The notes: generated by a model not told the origin, from the letters alone. A stretch of DNA of 64,000 nt from Methylocella silvestris BL2 (GCF_000021745.1 NC_011666.1:1736001-1800000), one strand, 5' to 3'. Positions 1 through 9,767 are shown, counted from the stretch's first letter. Numbers and translations are program-made.

Positions 1-122
1 GCGGCGATTGTTGAGCACAATTCACTAGAAGGCGCGCGACCGGGAAGTCAAGACGAGGCGCGGCGCTCGCCAAGACAAGCCTCACGCAAGCCGCGCCCTC
101 ACGGAGTTATTACGGAGATAAA

Positions 123-812
123 ATGCCAGAAGTTATGTTCAATGGTCCAGCGGGTCGAATTGAAGGACGGTTTCATCCATCGACCGTTCGCGGCGCGCCG
201 ATCGCCATCATTCTGCATCCGCACCCGCAATTTGGCGGGACGATGAACAATCAGATTGTGTATAATCTTTATTACGCTTTCGCCGAGCGGGGCTTCGCCG
301 TGCTGCGGTTCAATTTCCGCGGCGTCGGGCGCAGCCAGGGCAGCTTCGATCATGGCCAGGGCGAATTGTCGGACGCCGCCGCAGCGCTCGACTGGGCGCA
401 ATCGGTCAATCCCGAAGCGCGCGCCTGCTGGATCGCCGGCATTTCCTTCGGCTCATGGATCGGCATGCAATTGCTGATGCGCCGGCCCGAGATCGAAGGC
501 TTCATTTCCATCGCCCCGCCGGCCAACCGTTTCGATTTCTCCTTTCTCGCCCCCTGCCCTTCATCCGGCCTGTTCGTGCATGGCGATCAGGACCGCGTCG
601 CCCCGCTGAAGGAAGTCACTGCGCTGATCGAGAAGCTGAAGACGCAAAAGGGCATTTTAATCGAGCATGCGGTGATTCCGGGCGCCAATCATTTCTTCGA
701 AAATCGCGTCGAGCCGCTGATCGAGGAAGTCGGCATCTATCTCGACCGGCGCCTTGGCAATCCGCCACGCCTGCCGACGCCGACGCGCAGCGACGTCGCC
801 GAGAAGCGCTAG
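123..812 (+). CDS. alpha/beta hydrolase (dienelactone hydrolase-like)
   Basis: A 229-residue cytosolic alpha/beta hydrolase with no signal peptide. The nucleophile elbow G-I-S-F-G-S places the catalytic Ser at about residue 108. The acid is probably Asp157 in G-D-Q-D-R, and the His is His190 in G-A-N-H-F-F. The early H-P-H-P-Q-F-G-G-T motif (residues 32-40) is typical of the small bacterial hydrolases often annotated as CocE/dienelactone hydrolase relatives. Its substrate cannot be told from sequence. It stands alone, convergent with the AhpD-like gene that ends 26 bases downstream. The ATG at 123 follows a weak GGAG-like stretch. Confidence 0.85.
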   Translation: MPEVMFNGPAGRIEGRFHPSTVRGAPIAIILHPHPQFGGTMNNQIVYNLYYAFAERGFAVLRFNFRGVGRSQGSFDHGQGELSDAAAALDWAQSVNPEARACWIAGISFGSWIGMQLLMRRPEIEGFISIAPPANRFDFSFLAPCPSSGLFVHGDQDRVAPLKEVTALIEKLKTQKGILIEHAVIPGANHFFENRVEPLIEEVGIYLDRRLGNPPRLPTPTRSDVAEKR

Positions 813-837
813 CTTCGTCCCTGGCGGCCCGGCGCGC

Positions 838-1407
838 CTATTTGCTTGGCTCGGGGATCGGCACGTCAAAGGTGTTGAGCGTGACCGACACGAGGCAATA
901 AAGCCCGACGAGATAGGAGAGTTCGGCCGCGCCATGCTGGCCAAACGCCTCGACCGCCACGTTGTAGACGATTTCCGGCAGGACGCCGCCGCCGACTAGC
1001 GCGCTCGCGACGTCATAGGCGATCGCTTCCTGCCGCGTGAGGTCGCCCGGCCGTTGACCGGCGACGATGGTGGCGATCTTTTCGTCCGAGAGGCCGCGCA
1101 ATTCGCCGACCAGCACATGGGCGTAGAGCTCATAGGCTGAGTGGAAATGCGCGCCCGTCACCAGGATCGCGACCTCGCGCACATTTTTCGGGAGCGACGG
1201 ATTGCTTGCCAGCGCCTTGACGAGATCCCAGCTCGCCTTGCCGAACGCCGGCTCATGCAGCCAGGGATTCCACGGCCCAACAAGCGCGCCGTCCTCGCGC
1301 ACGGCGATGAATCCCTTGAAATTGGCGGCGATGCCTTCGCTCATGTCGTTGTAGAGCGCGCGTTGTTCAGGCGTGAGGTCTGACGGGGGTATCAACGGAA
1401 GACGCAT
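838..1407 (-). CDS. carboxymuconolactone decarboxylase / AhpD-like family protein
   Basis: A 189-residue all-helical protein of the carboxymuconolactone decarboxylase fold. The recognisable core is the segment around residues 75-105 (N-V-R-E-V-A-I-L-V-T-G-A-H-F-H-S-A-Y-E). The position where AhpD-type reductases carry the redox CxxC pair reads A-H-F-H-S-A-Y, so it has no catalytic cysteines there. It is closer to the gamma-carboxymuconolactone decarboxylase branch and is unlikely to be a thiol peroxidase reductase. The ATG start at 1407 has an AGGAG ribosome site 7 bases upstream. The true substrate is unknown, and the neighbours (anmK, a hydrolase) give no pathway. Confidence 0.8.
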   Translation of the reverse strand: MRLPLIPPSDLTPEQRALYNDMSEGIAANFKGFIAVREDGALVGPWNPWLHEPAFGKASWDLVKALASNPSLPKNVREVAILVTGAHFHSAYELYAHVLVGELRGLSDEKIATIVAGQRPGDLTRQEAIAYDVASALVGGGVLPEIVYNVAVEAFGQHGAAELSYLVGLYCLVSVTLNTFDVPIPEPSK

Positions 1408-1504
1408 GGCAACTCCTGACGGCGCTCCCCGCCGAATCGGGAAGCCAACGCAGTCTTTCCCAAAATCTTATCGATTCCATGGCGCCGCACAGCCGCAGCT
1501 TCGA

Positions 1505-2617
1505 TTAGTGACCCGTCGCGGCGCGCGCGATCTCGCCGCCGGCGAGCGGCGCGGCGACGCCGGTGGTGGTCGGAAAGGTGATTGCGAGATTTTTCAGGCT
1601 CCGCACCGCCATATAGGCGAAGGCCTGCGCTTCCATGGCGTCGATCGACCAGCCGAGCGTCTCGGCCGTCGCGACCTTGCACGGCAGACGGCGCGCCAGT
1701 TCGCGCATCAGCGTCGCATTTCGCGCGCCGCCGCCGCAGACGACGGCGAGTTCCGGCCGCTGCGGCATGAGCGCGATCGCGCGGGCGATGGCCGCCGCTG
1801 TGAAGGCGGTCAAGGTCGCCGCCGCGTCGTTGGTGGAAAGGTCAGCGACCGGGGCTGCCGAGAAGGCGTTGCGGTCGAGCGATTTTGGCGCCGGCAGCGC
1901 GAAGAACGGATGATCCAGCAGCTCTTCCAGGATTTTTTCGTCGATGTCGCCTTCGGCCGCCGCGGCGCCGTTGCGGTCCATCGCCTCGCCGGTGCGCGAC
2001 AGCATGAGATCGTCGATAAGGGCGTTGCCGGGGCCGGCGTCGCAGGCGATCGGCGTGTTTCCGGGCGCGCAGAAGGTAATGTTGGAAACGCCGCCGATAT
2101 TGATGACGACAACCGGCTTTTCGAAGCCGGCGGCGGCGGCGAGGGCGCTATGGAACACCGGCACGAGCGGCGCGCCCTGCCCCCCCTGCGCCACATCGGC
2201 AGCGCGGAAATCATGCACCACGTCGATTCCAAGGGTCTGCGCAAGCGCGGGGCCGTCGCCGATCTGGACAGTGAGCCCGCTTTGCGGCCGGTGCAGAACG
2301 GTTTGCCCGTGGAAGCCGATGACCGTTATGTCCGCCGGCTCGAGATGCTGGATTTCGAGGAAGCGCTTGACCGCAGCGACGTGCCGGTCGGTAATCATTG
2401 CCTCGGCCTCGACAAGCGAGCCCGGACGCGCCCGCTGGTCGCCGAGCGTTGCGGCGTCGGCGAGCGCGCGCCGCAATAAGGCGCGGTCCGCCTCCGCATA
2501 GGGAAACGCGCTCACGCCGCCGAGGCGAATCTGGCCTTCCCCATCCGTCTCGATCAGGGCGACGTCGACGCCGTCCATCGACGTGCCGCTCATCAGGCCG
2601 ATGGCTGTGACAGTCAT
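1505..2617 (-). CDS. anmK: anhydro-N-acetylmuramic acid kinase
   Basis: A 370-residue ASKHA-fold sugar kinase that opens the 1,6-anhydro ring of anhydro-MurNAc while phosphorylating it, giving MurNAc-6-phosphate in cell-wall recycling. The N-terminal phosphate loop G-L-M-S-G-T-S-M-D-G-V-D (residues 7-18) is diagnostic. Other family blocks are G-F-H-G-Q-T (about 103-108), N-I-G-G-V-S-N (about 173-179) and the C-terminal C-G-G-G-A-R-N. Length is normal for the family. The ATG at 2617 is preceded by AAAGGAT. In many alphaproteobacteria anmK is a close neighbour of tyrS. Here the two are separated by a 4.4-kb insert holding the HExxH protein and the DUF47/PPDK-like pair. Confidence 0.95.
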   Translation of the reverse strand: MTVTAIGLMSGTSMDGVDVALIETDGEGQIRLGGVSAFPYAEADRALLRRALADAATLGDQRARPGSLVEAEAMITDRHVAAVKRFLEIQHLEPADITVIGFHGQTVLHRPQSGLTVQIGDGPALAQTLGIDVVHDFRAADVAQGGQGAPLVPVFHSALAAAAGFEKPVVVINIGGVSNITFCAPGNTPIACDAGPGNALIDDLMLSRTGEAMDRNGAAAAEGDIDEKILEELLDHPFFALPAPKSLDRNAFSAAPVADLSTNDAAATLTAFTAAAIARAIALMPQRPELAVVCGGGARNATLMRELARRLPCKVATAETLGWSIDAMEAQAFAYMAVRSLKNLAITFPTTTGVAAPLAGGEIARAATGH

Positions 2618-2768
2618 TGCGGATCCTTTACGGACATTTTCGGTCTGGTCCTTCGGGCTAATTCAAGATGGCGGGCCGCTCGCGCCTTGGAGCCGTGCCG
2701 CGGCGCACCGCAACGTTCACCCATACCAACGATATTGGCCAGATAGCGCGCCGGTCGAGGAGAGGACG

Positions 2769-3368
2769 ATGTTCGACGAATTCATGCTCCGGGTCAAAGT
2801 CCTTGATGTTCTGAATTCAACCCCATGCCGGAAAATCGCCTTCGTGGCCGCCGGCATGTCGATCATGGGCTATCATTACCGCTATCTCGCCGACCTCATC
2901 AACCGATGCAGCGTCGACATCCGGTTCGGAACCGTCGATCCGAGCGCCAATGGCGAATATGACGATAAAACAGATACGTTGCGCTTCAAGAGCCGTGACC
3001 CGGGCTTCTACGCGACCAACGAGAGCCGCGCGCTGATCGTCCATGAATGCACCCATGCGATCATCGATCTCGCCCATCCCGGCGGATTGGTCCGGCGCGC
3101 CGACAATGAGGCGACGGCCTGGATCGCGGAGACGATTTACAGAATGCTGACGGGCGAGAAAATGACAAAAACCGGCGATTTTTACGAGTCGCTCTATGAT
3201 GTCGCCGGCAAAGCCATCGAAGCCGCCCCTAAAGGTCCCCCCCTCGTCATCGATCCGCGGGCGGTGACGCTTATTGGCGAGACCCTGCGCGGCGGCGACG
3301 AGGTGCGCGCGAAGGCCGCCGGCAAGATCGTTCCTGATGTCGAACGAATGAGCGGAATACCCTATTAG
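2769..3368 (+). CDS. hypothetical protein with zincin-like HExxH motif
   Basis: I do not recognise a named family. The start chosen is the ATG at 2769, which has a GAGGAGAGGACG ribosome site; the reading frame extends upstream but without support. The 199-residue protein has no obvious signal peptide. It carries H-E-C-T-H at residues 92-96, followed 18 residues later by Glu114 in N-E-A-T-A-W. That is the HExxH-plus-distant-Glu arrangement of gluzincin metallopeptidases. Such motifs also occur in many small 'putative metallopeptidase' proteins of unknown substrate. It lies divergent from anmK (151 bases apart) and upstream of the DUF47/PPDK-like pair on the same strand. A functional link is possible but not shown. 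Confidence 0.7.
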   Translation: MFDEFMLRVKVLDVLNSTPCRKIAFVAAGMSIMGYHYRYLADLINRCSVDIRFGTVDPSANGEYDDKTDTLRFKSRDPGFYATNESRALIVHECTHAIIDLAHPGGLVRRADNEATAWIAETIYRMLTGEKMTKTGDFYESLYDVAGKAIEAAPKGPPLVIDPRAVTLIGETLRGGDEVRAKAAGKIVPDVERMSGIPY

Positions 3369-3479
3369 AGTCGCGCACGCGCGCAGTATTCATGTCAGTT
3401 TTATGACTGATTAACCGCAAGGCAGCGATCCTTATTCGGTCTATAGTGCGTTTCTCTCCACCGGAAAGAGAAACGCGAC

Positions 3480-5405
3480 ATGACTGGCAAGAGCGCTATC
3501 GCCGCAAGGCTTGGCGAACGCGGACTTCTACTGCCGTCCCTGATCGGCGAGGCGCTCCAGGCGAACGACCGAATCAAGCTCCGCTTCAGCCTGTTGCAGG
3601 AGGCGTTGGCGCAGGCGCGCAACCCGCACGAGCGGCCCGCCACATTCGCCGCCGAACGGCAGTCGGCCGGGCTCGGCGAGGCCCAATTCGACGCCATCGT
3701 CTCGGGCGCAAAAGCCATCGACGCCGGCGCCATCCTCGCGCCCGGCGCCGGCGCCCTTATCGCCGGGATAAAGCCCGACCTTGCCGCCATGCTGGCGCCG
3801 GTCGAGGCCGCCGACCCGACTGCGGCGGCCAGTTTCTCCGCAAGGCTCGAACGGCTCGGCGCTTCCCTCGCAGGGCCGGACGGCGACGCCGTCAGCGCCG
3901 ACAAGATCTCCGCCATGACCTCGGGCCGGCGCGAGGCGGGCGACAGCCTGCATCTCCTGGTCATGGATCTGCACAAGGCGATCAACGCGATTGCGGCGGC
4001 GAGCGCGCCCGAGACCATCGACGGCGCCAGCGCCCATGGCGCGACGCCGCAGGACCGCGTGCGGATCGCCGCCTTCATGCGCGGCGTCAATCGCACGCGC
4101 GCGCTCGCCTTCGGCCATCCGGGGCTTGGCACGACGGCCGTGCGCACCGGAGCCTCGCTGACGATCCAGAACGATATCGGCACCACGGACGCCCATGTTC
4201 TCGTCGTTCACGTCGAGGGTCAGAGCGTCGCCGTCACCTACACGGACGTGCACCGGATCCGCGCCAAATTCTTCATCGGGCTGTTCGCCGGACAGGACGT
4301 CGAATTCAGTCCGCTGACCGAACATGAGTCGCGGGGCGTCGGCGAGGAGGACGTCTTCTATCTGCTGACCGGCCGCTTTTCCGGCGCCGAACCGGCGCTG
4401 CTGGGCTTTCTTGAAGCGCTCGGCGCGCGGCTCGTCTTCCTGATCGACTGGAACAAAGCGCGCAAGGCGCTCCAGATCTTTACCGGCAAGGAGGCCGCGG
4501 CCGAATTGCTCGCCTTCGCCGCGCGCCATGAGTTCGGCCATCGCGCCTTTCTCGAACTCGGCGGCGCGGACCTCGTCTTCGATTCGGTCCGCAAAGTCGC
4601 CGAAGGGCGCATCCCCTATGGCGCCCGCCTTGACGACGCGCTCGGCCGCATGGCGACGCGCGACTTCCTGCGCGAGGTTCTTCGGCGGTCGAGCCTTGGC
4701 CTTTCCGCCGGCCGATCGGCGCGACTGATCCGCGACGAAATCCAGGCCGATCTTTCGCAAAGATTTCAAAGCGCCGAGGCGACCCTTCTCGAACTGGTCG
4801 TGCGCCATCTCGGGCTCTCCCGCATGCTGGCCGGCTGGGTCGCCGACATGACGTCCGGCGGCGCGGCGGACTGGCGCCGCCTTGCCGCCCGCTCCGCCCT
4901 CCTCGAAAAAAAGGCCGATGCGCTGACAGTTTCCGCGCGCGAAATAGCGGGCCGCCTGAGCGGCGCCGACCGTCTGCTGCGTCTCGTCAATGCGGTCGAG
5001 AACGCCATGGACTCGCTCGATGAATGCGCCTTCCTGATCAGTCTTCGGCCCGAGAAAGAAGCGGCGGGCGCGGCGGAAGCCGAGCTTTCGACGCTCGCCG
5101 GCATCGGGCTCGAAAGCTTCAGCCATCTCATCCGGGCCAGCGAGGCGGCGATGCTTGCGCCAGCCGGCCAGCGCGCTGACGCCACAGACGCGCTGCGTTC
5201 GATCGACGCCGTGCTCGACGCCGAACATCGCGCCGACGCCGCCCTGCGCGAGGCGATGCGCGCCTGCTTCGGCGCGGCAAGCCTCGACGCGCGCGGCCTG
5301 ACGCTGCGGCTCGAAGTCGCGCGCATGATTGAGGCCTCAACCGATCATCTCGCTCATGCGGCGCTGGCCCTGCGCGATCATGTCCTGAAGGAGTTATCTG
5401 CATGA
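3480..5405 (+). CDS. large protein with C-terminal DUF47/PhoU-like domain, partner of PPDK-like enzyme
   Basis: A 641-residue soluble protein. Residues about 420-641 are all-helical with the E-x-K-A-D ... D-S-L-D-E pattern (around 476-515) seen in DUF47/PhoU-like metal-binding bundles, which usually accompany phosphate transporters. No Pit or Pst transporter is adjacent. Residues 1-400 match nothing I recognise. They include a conserved-looking stretch around 205-275 (R-A-L-A-F-G-H-P-G-L-G-T-T ... R-A-K-F-F-I-G-L-F-A-G-Q) and an H-E-F-G-H at 350-354. The last is HExxH by spelling but has no clear third ligand. The stop codon overlaps the ATG of the next gene (ATGA at 5402-5405), so the two are translationally coupled and probably work together. 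Assignment of the C-terminal domain is moderately sure; the function is unknown. Confidence 0.8.
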   Translation: MTGKSAIAARLGERGLLLPSLIGEALQANDRIKLRFSLLQEALAQARNPHERPATFAAERQSAGLGEAQFDAIVSGAKAIDAGAILAPGAGALIAGIKPDLAAMLAPVEAADPTAAASFSARLERLGASLAGPDGDAVSADKISAMTSGRREAGDSLHLLVMDLHKAINAIAAASAPETIDGASAHGATPQDRVRIAAFMRGVNRTRALAFGHPGLGTTAVRTGASLTIQNDIGTTDAHVLVVHVEGQSVAVTYTDVHRIRAKFFIGLFAGQDVEFSPLTEHESRGVGEEDVFYLLTGRFSGAEPALLGFLEALGARLVFLIDWNKARKALQIFTGKEAAAELLAFAARHEFGHRAFLELGGADLVFDSVRKVAEGRIPYGARLDDALGRMATRDFLREVLRRSSLGLSAGRSARLIRDEIQADLSQRFQSAEATLLELVVRHLGLSRMLAGWVADMTSGGAADWRRLAARSALLEKKADALTVSAREIAGRLSGADRLLRLVNAVENAMDSLDECAFLISLRPEKEAAGAAEAELSTLAGIGLESFSHLIRASEAAMLAPAGQRADATDALRSIDAVLDAEHRADAALREAMRACFGAASLDARGLTLRLEVARMIEASTDHLAHAALALRDHVLKELSA

Positions 5406-7024
5406 TCCAGCAAAGTTTTGAGCCAATCTTCATCGGCGCCGCCGGGACGGGGGACGAGGCCGCCGCCAAAGATTTCGGCGCAAGAGAGCTGGGCTCGAAG
5501 GCCGCGATGCTCTGGCGCATGAATGCGCTTGGCTTCGCGGTCCCCCCCGCCTTCGTCCTGCCGACGGCCCTGTGCGCGCCGGCCAACGCCGGCGAGGCGC
5601 CCGCGCTGCGGGCCATTGACGAAGGGCTGCGCGCGGGCGTCGCCTTTCTCGAACAGGCGACGGGACGACACTTTGGCGACGCCCGCCGGCCCCTGCTCGT
5701 CTCGGTGCGCTCCGGGGCCGAACGCTCGATGCCGGGAATGCTCGAAACCGTCCTTGACGTCGGCCTCAACGCTGCGACGCTGCGCGGCCTGATCCGCCTC
5801 ACCGGCAACCCGCGGCTCGCCTTCGACAGCCGCCGCCGCTTCATCGAAAGTTATTGCGAGGTCGTCGGCGGCGTCGATCCGTCCGCCCTGGCGCAGCGCC
5901 TCGCGGCCATGATGGGCGAAGAGGACGCTTTGAACGAAGCTGAGCTCGATTGCGAGGCGCTGGAGCGGCTCGTCAAGGATTTCGAGGCGATCGCCGCGCG
6001 CGAATGCGAGGCGCCTCTGCCCGACGATCCGTTCGAGCAATTGGCCGGCGCCGCCCGCGCCGTCTATCGCTCCTGGGACAGCCCCAAGGCGCGGGAATAT
6101 CGCCGGCTCAACGCGCTGGAAGGACTGCAAGGGACGGCCGTGACCGTTCAGGCCATGGTCTTTGGCAACGCTGGCGGACAATCGGGCGCGGGCGTCGCTT
6201 TCTCGCGCAATCCCTCGACCGGGGCGAAAGAGCTTTACGTCGACTTCCTTCTCGACGCGCAGGGCGAGGACGTTGTGTCAGGGCGGCGCACGCCGGGCGA
6301 CGCCGCGCTTCTGGCGGCGCGTCTGCCGCAGGTCGCGCAGGAGCTTGGCCTCGCGGCGGCGCGGCTGGAGGCCGAGTTCAAGGACGTTCAGGATATCGAA
6401 TTCACCGTGGAGGAAGGAAAGCTCTTTTTCCTGCAAACCCGTGCGGCGAAACGCGCGCCGCTGGCGGCCGTGCGCATCGCCGCCGATCTGAAGCGCGAGG
6501 GCGTCATCGACGCGGCGGCCGCGCTGCAGCGCATCGAGGGGATTGATCTTGCAGCCCTCGGCGAGCAGCGCTTTGTCGGCTCTGCCGAAGCGGTCGCGCA
6601 TGCGACTGCGGCCGCGCAGGGCGTCGCCAGCGGGCGCGCCGCCTTCGACAGCGAAAGCGCCAAGGAGCTGGCGGCCGCGGGCGATCCCGTCATTCTCGTG
6701 CGGCCGGACGTTGCGACTGACGATATAGCGGGCTTTGCCGCCGCCGCCGGCGTTCTCACGGCGACGGGCGGGCGAACCGCCCACGCCGCAGTGGTGGCGC
6801 GGCAAATGGGCAAGGTGTGTCTCGTCGGCTGCGCAGCGCTGCGCGTCGACCCGGCGCTGCACGAGGCGCGGCTCGGGGAGCACGTCGTCCGCCAAGGCGA
6901 TTTCCTCTCGCTCGACGGATCGAGCGGCGAGATTTTCCTTGGGCGGCGGGAAATCGTGATCGAGCGCCCGGACGCCGAGCTCGCCGAAATCGCCTCCTGG
7001 CGCGAAGCGCGAAAGGCGAGCTGA
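5402..7024 (+). CDS. PPDK-like ATP-grasp + phosphohistidine swivel protein lacking the PEP-binding domain
   Basis: A 540-residue relative of pyruvate phosphate dikinase. Residues 30-350 are the ATP-grasp part, with E-L-G-S-K-A-A-M-L (29-37), [13 protein letters not shown] (101-113), V-F-G-N[18 protein letters not shown] (253-274) and A-Q-G-E-D-V-V-S-G (286-294). The swivel domain (about 390-515) keeps the phosphorylatable His461 in [12 protein letters not shown]. The protein ends exactly where PPDK (about 870 residues) would begin its TIM barrel for pyruvate/PEP. It could therefore make phosphohistidine from ATP but has no site for pyruvate. By analogy with rifampin phosphotransferase it may transfer phosphate to another acceptor. 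The coupled upstream protein is the obvious candidate partner. Confidence 0.85.
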   Translation: MIQQSFEPIFIGAAGTGDEAAAKDFGARELGSKAAMLWRMNALGFAVPPAFVLPTALCAPANAGEAPALRAIDEGLRAGVAFLEQATGRHFGDARRPLLVSVRSGAERSMPGMLETVLDVGLNAATLRGLIRLTGNPRLAFDSRRRFIESYCEVVGGVDPSALAQRLAAMMGEEDALNEAELDCEALERLVKDFEAIAARECEAPLPDDPFEQLAGAARAVYRSWDSPKAREYRRLNALEGLQGTAVTVQAMVFGNAGGQSGAGVAFSRNPSTGAKELYVDFLLDAQGEDVVSGRRTPGDAALLAARLPQVAQELGLAAARLEAEFKDVQDIEFTVEEGKLFFLQTRAAKRAPLAAVRIAADLKREGVIDAAAALQRIEGIDLAALGEQRFVGSAEAVAHATAAAQGVASGRAAFDSESAKELAAAGDPVILVRPDVATDDIAGFAAAAGVLTATGGRTAHAAVVARQMGKVCLVGCAALRVDPALHEARLGEHVVRQGDFLSLDGSSGEIFLGRREIVIERPDAELAEIASWREARKAS

Positions 7025-7091
7025 GCCCGCCGCGGCGCAGCGAGCCGCACCCGGCTTGATAAGCGCGCGGCGCCACGCTACGGACAGCGCC

Positions 7092-8351
7092 ATGTCCGAA
7101 GATTTTCGCCCCCGCTCCGATTTCCTGCAGACGCTGCTCCTGCGCGGCTATGTGCATCAATGCTCCGACCTCGAGGGCATCGACGCCAAGGCGCAGTCGG
7201 GCGAACTTGTCGCTTATATCGGCTTCGACTGCACGGCGCCGTCGCTGCATGTCGGCTCGCTCGTGCAGATCATGATGCTGCGCTGGCTGCAAAAAACCGG
7301 CGGCAAGCCGATTGCGCTCATGGGCGGCGGCACGACGCAGGTCGGCGACCCCTCCGGCAAGGACGAAAGCCGCAAGATCCTCTCGCTTGAGACGATTGAG
7401 GCCAACAAGGCTGGCATCGCCAGCGTCTTTTCCAAATTCATCGCCTTCGGCGACGGAAAGACGCAAGCGCTTATGGTCGACAATGCGGAATGGCTGACGG
7501 CGCTGAAATATGTCGACTTCCTGCGCGACGTCGGACGGCACTTCTCGGTCAATCGCATGATGGCGATGGACTCTGTCAAGCTGCGGCTCGAACGCGACCA
7601 GGAGCTGTCCTTCCTCGAATTCAACTATATGTGCCTGCAGGCCTATGATTTCGTCGAGCTCAACCGCCGTTATGGCTGTGTGCTGCAGATGGGCGGCTCC
7701 GATCAATGGGGCAATATCGTCACCGGCCTCGATCTTGGACGCAGGTTAGGCGCCCCGCAGCTCTATGCGCTGACCTCGCCGCTGCTGACCACGGCGTCCG
7801 GCGCCAAAATGGGCAAGACGGCGCAAGGGGCGGTCTGGCTCAACGAGGACATGCTGCCGGTATTCGACTATTGGCAGTTCTGGCGGAATTGCGAGGATCG
7901 CGACGTCGGGCGCTTTTTAAAGCTGTTCACAGAATTGCCGCTCGACGAAACCGTCCGGCTCGAATCCCTGGGTGGCGCCGAGATCAACGAAGCCAAGAAA
8001 ATTCTCGCGACGGAAGCCACCAGCATGGCGCATGGGCGCGAGGCCGCGCTGCTCGCCGAAGAGGCCGCGCGCCAAACCTTCGAGGAAGGCGCGCTCGCCG
8101 AAAGCCTGCCTTCGATCGACATCGACGCCGCGGAGATCGAGGCGGGGCTTGGCGTTCTCGCCGCCTTCGTCAAGGCCGGGCTGGTGGCTTCGACCAGCGA
8201 GGCGCGCCGCCAGATCAAAGGCGGCGGATTGCGGGTGAATGACGCGCCCGTCGCGGACGAGCGGGCTGCGCTTCAACAAGGCGACGTCGCCAGCGGCGTC
8301 ATTAAACTTTCGCTCGGCCGCAAACGGCATGTGCTGCTGAAGCTTGTCTGA
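7092..8351 (+). CDS. tyrS: tyrosyl-tRNA synthetase
   Basis: A 419-residue class I synthetase that charges tRNA-Tyr in the cytosol. The HIGH-type signature reads P-S-L-H-V-G-S-L. The tyrosine/tRNA block [10 protein letters not shown] lies near residues 205-214, and the KMSKS loop reads A-K-M-G-K-T. The C-terminal S4-like RNA-binding domain (about 350-419) contains the [12 protein letters not shown] motif. The ATG at 7092 gives the usual N terminus; an upstream in-frame start at 7056 would add 12 unconserved residues. It follows the PPDK-like gene by 67 bases and may share its transcript. Confidence 0.97.
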   Translation: MSEDFRPRSDFLQTLLLRGYVHQCSDLEGIDAKAQSGELVAYIGFDCTAPSLHVGSLVQIMMLRWLQKTGGKPIALMGGGTTQVGDPSGKDESRKILSLETIEANKAGIASVFSKFIAFGDGKTQALMVDNAEWLTALKYVDFLRDVGRHFSVNRMMAMDSVKLRLERDQELSFLEFNYMCLQAYDFVELNRRYGCVLQMGGSDQWGNIVTGLDLGRRLGAPQLYALTSPLLTTASGAKMGKTAQGAVWLNEDMLPVFDYWQFWRNCEDRDVGRFLKLFTELPLDETVRLESLGGAEINEAKKILATEATSMAHGREAALLAEEAARQTFEEGALAESLPSIDIDAAEIEAGLGVLAAFVKAGLVASTSEARRQIKGGGLRVNDAPVADERAALQQGDVASGVIKLSLGRKRHVLLKLV

Positions 8352-8620
8352 CGCTCAGAGTAGAGCTCGGCGAGAATACGTCCAATAGACTATTCCGTTT
8401 GTCCGATCAGAGTTCAAACGTCGCCTGAGCAATACATCAATGACAGAGTCAATTTACGGCCTGTCATGGCGAATAATATCCATTTTCTTATAGTTGGCGG
8501 AAGTTCATGGAAGAACTTTGCTGAATGCTGTTGGTAGATTCGTCCCCGCCGTCGATCGCATGTGGATCGATGGCCGCCTTGAGAGCAGCCGACATCAATC
8601 GGCGTACGAGGGGGGACAAC

Positions 8621-9748
8621 ATGACGCAGAAAACCTTAGCTCTGAAAATTGGAGCCGCGGCTTTGCTGGCGAGCGCGCTGGCGCTGACGACCTCCGCACA
8701 AGCCGCGAACAACAACATCGGAGGGCCTCTGATCCTCAAGGACCAGGGCAGCTTCTTCGTCGGCGGCGACACCGAATTCAGCGACGCGATTTCCGGACAG
8801 ACGAGCGGGCCAGGCGGATTTGGATATTCGAACTCGGACTACATCAAAGTCAATCAGATGTATGTTCAGTTCCAGGTCCCGATGAAAAGCGCGCGCAACA
8901 TCCCGATCGTGCTGTTGCATGGCTGTTGTCTGACGGCGAAAACATGGGAGGACACGCCGGATGGCCGCATGGGCTGGGCCGAATATTTCCTGCGAAACAA
9001 TCATGCCGTCTATCTGCCGGACCAATCGTCGCGCGCGCGATCGGGCTTTGACGCGACGACGATCAACGAGGTCAAGCTTGGCCAAAAACCGGCGACCGCT
9101 CTGCCAAATGTCTTCCTTTTCGGCCGCGTGTCCGCTTGGGATCTTTTCCGGTTTGGACCAGCCTATCCGACGCCCTTCGCGGACGAGCAATTCCCGGTCG
9201 AATCGTTAAGCGATTTCGGCAATCAGGTGATCCCCGATCTCAACGCGACCTTGCCGACGCCCAATCCGACTTACCAGAACATGGCGAACCTCGCCATCCT
9301 CGCCGGCGGCGCCGTCCTCGTCGGCCATTCAGAGTCGGGCTTTTTCCCCGAACAGGCGGCGCTCGTGAACAGCTCCGCCGTCAAAGGCGTCATCTCGATC
9401 GAGGGCGTTTGCTCCCCGTTGAATGGCGCCCAGATCAAGACGCTGGCGAAGATACCGACGCTCATTATGTTCGGCGATCATCTCACCGGCTCGCCCATCT
9501 CAGCTTCGCTGTGGTCGTCCGCCCTGCAGGGCTGCCAGACCTTCGTCCAGCAGCTGAAGGCCGCCGGAGGAAAAGCAACACTGGTGCAACTCCCGCAAAT
9601 CGGACTTCACGGCAACAGCCACATGCTGATGCAGGACAGGAACAATCTGGAAATAGCAGACTATGTTCTCGACTGGATCGACAAGAATGTGAAGCAGAAT
9701 CACGGTAGGGCGCTTGTCGGGAAGAACCGCAACGCGTCGGATAACTGA
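8621..9748 (+). CDS. secreted alpha/beta hydrolase (esterase-like)
   Basis: A 375-residue exported protein. The first 27 residues are a clear signal peptide (M-T-Q-K... hydrophobic core ... S-A-Q-A). The hydrolase fold shows the oxyanion-type L-L-H-G-C-C-L-T (about 94-101), nucleophile elbow G-H-S-E-S-G, and a late L-H-G-N-S-H-M-L where the last His is the likely triad member. It resembles periplasmic 'alpha/beta hydrolase' esterases of unknown substrate. The start at 8621 has a strong GAGGGGGGA ribosome site; a longer in-frame start at 8525 would hide the signal peptide and is rejected. The 269 bases between tyrS and this gene hold no gene and probably the promoter. It is followed by a strong palindrome. 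Confidence 0.85.
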   Translation: MTQKTLALKIGAAALLASALALTTSAQAANNNIGGPLILKDQGSFFVGGDTEFSDAISGQTSGPGGFGYSNSDYIKVNQMYVQFQVPMKSARNIPIVLLHGCCLTAKTWEDTPDGRMGWAEYFLRNNHAVYLPDQSSRARSGFDATTINEVKLGQKPATALPNVFLFGRVSAWDLFRFGPAYPTPFADEQFPVESLSDFGNQVIPDLNATLPTPNPTYQNMANLAILAGGAVLVGHSESGFFPEQAALVNSSAVKGVISIEGVCSPLNGAQIKTLAKIPTLIMFGDHLTGSPISASLWSSALQGCQTFVQQLKAAGGKATLVQLPQIGLHGNSHMLMQDRNNLEIADYVLDWIDKNVKQNHGRALVGKNRNASDN

Positions 9749-9767
9749 GGCGCAGCATACCCAAAAC

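Noticed and set aside
4527-4541. HExxH (H-E-F-G-H) in the DUF47-containing protein as a metalloprotease site
   Set aside because: No suitably placed third ligand was seen and the surrounding residues do not resemble a zincin helix; likely coincidental.
3528-5228. Long antisense frame over the DUF47-containing gene
   Set aside because: Arg/Ala/Gly-rich shadow typical of GC-rich codons; the plus-strand gene has coupled translation and recognisable domains.
5402-7024. Annotation as pyruvate phosphate dikinase
   Set aside because: The C-terminal PEP/pyruvate-binding barrel is entirely absent, so the classical reaction cannot be done by this protein alone.
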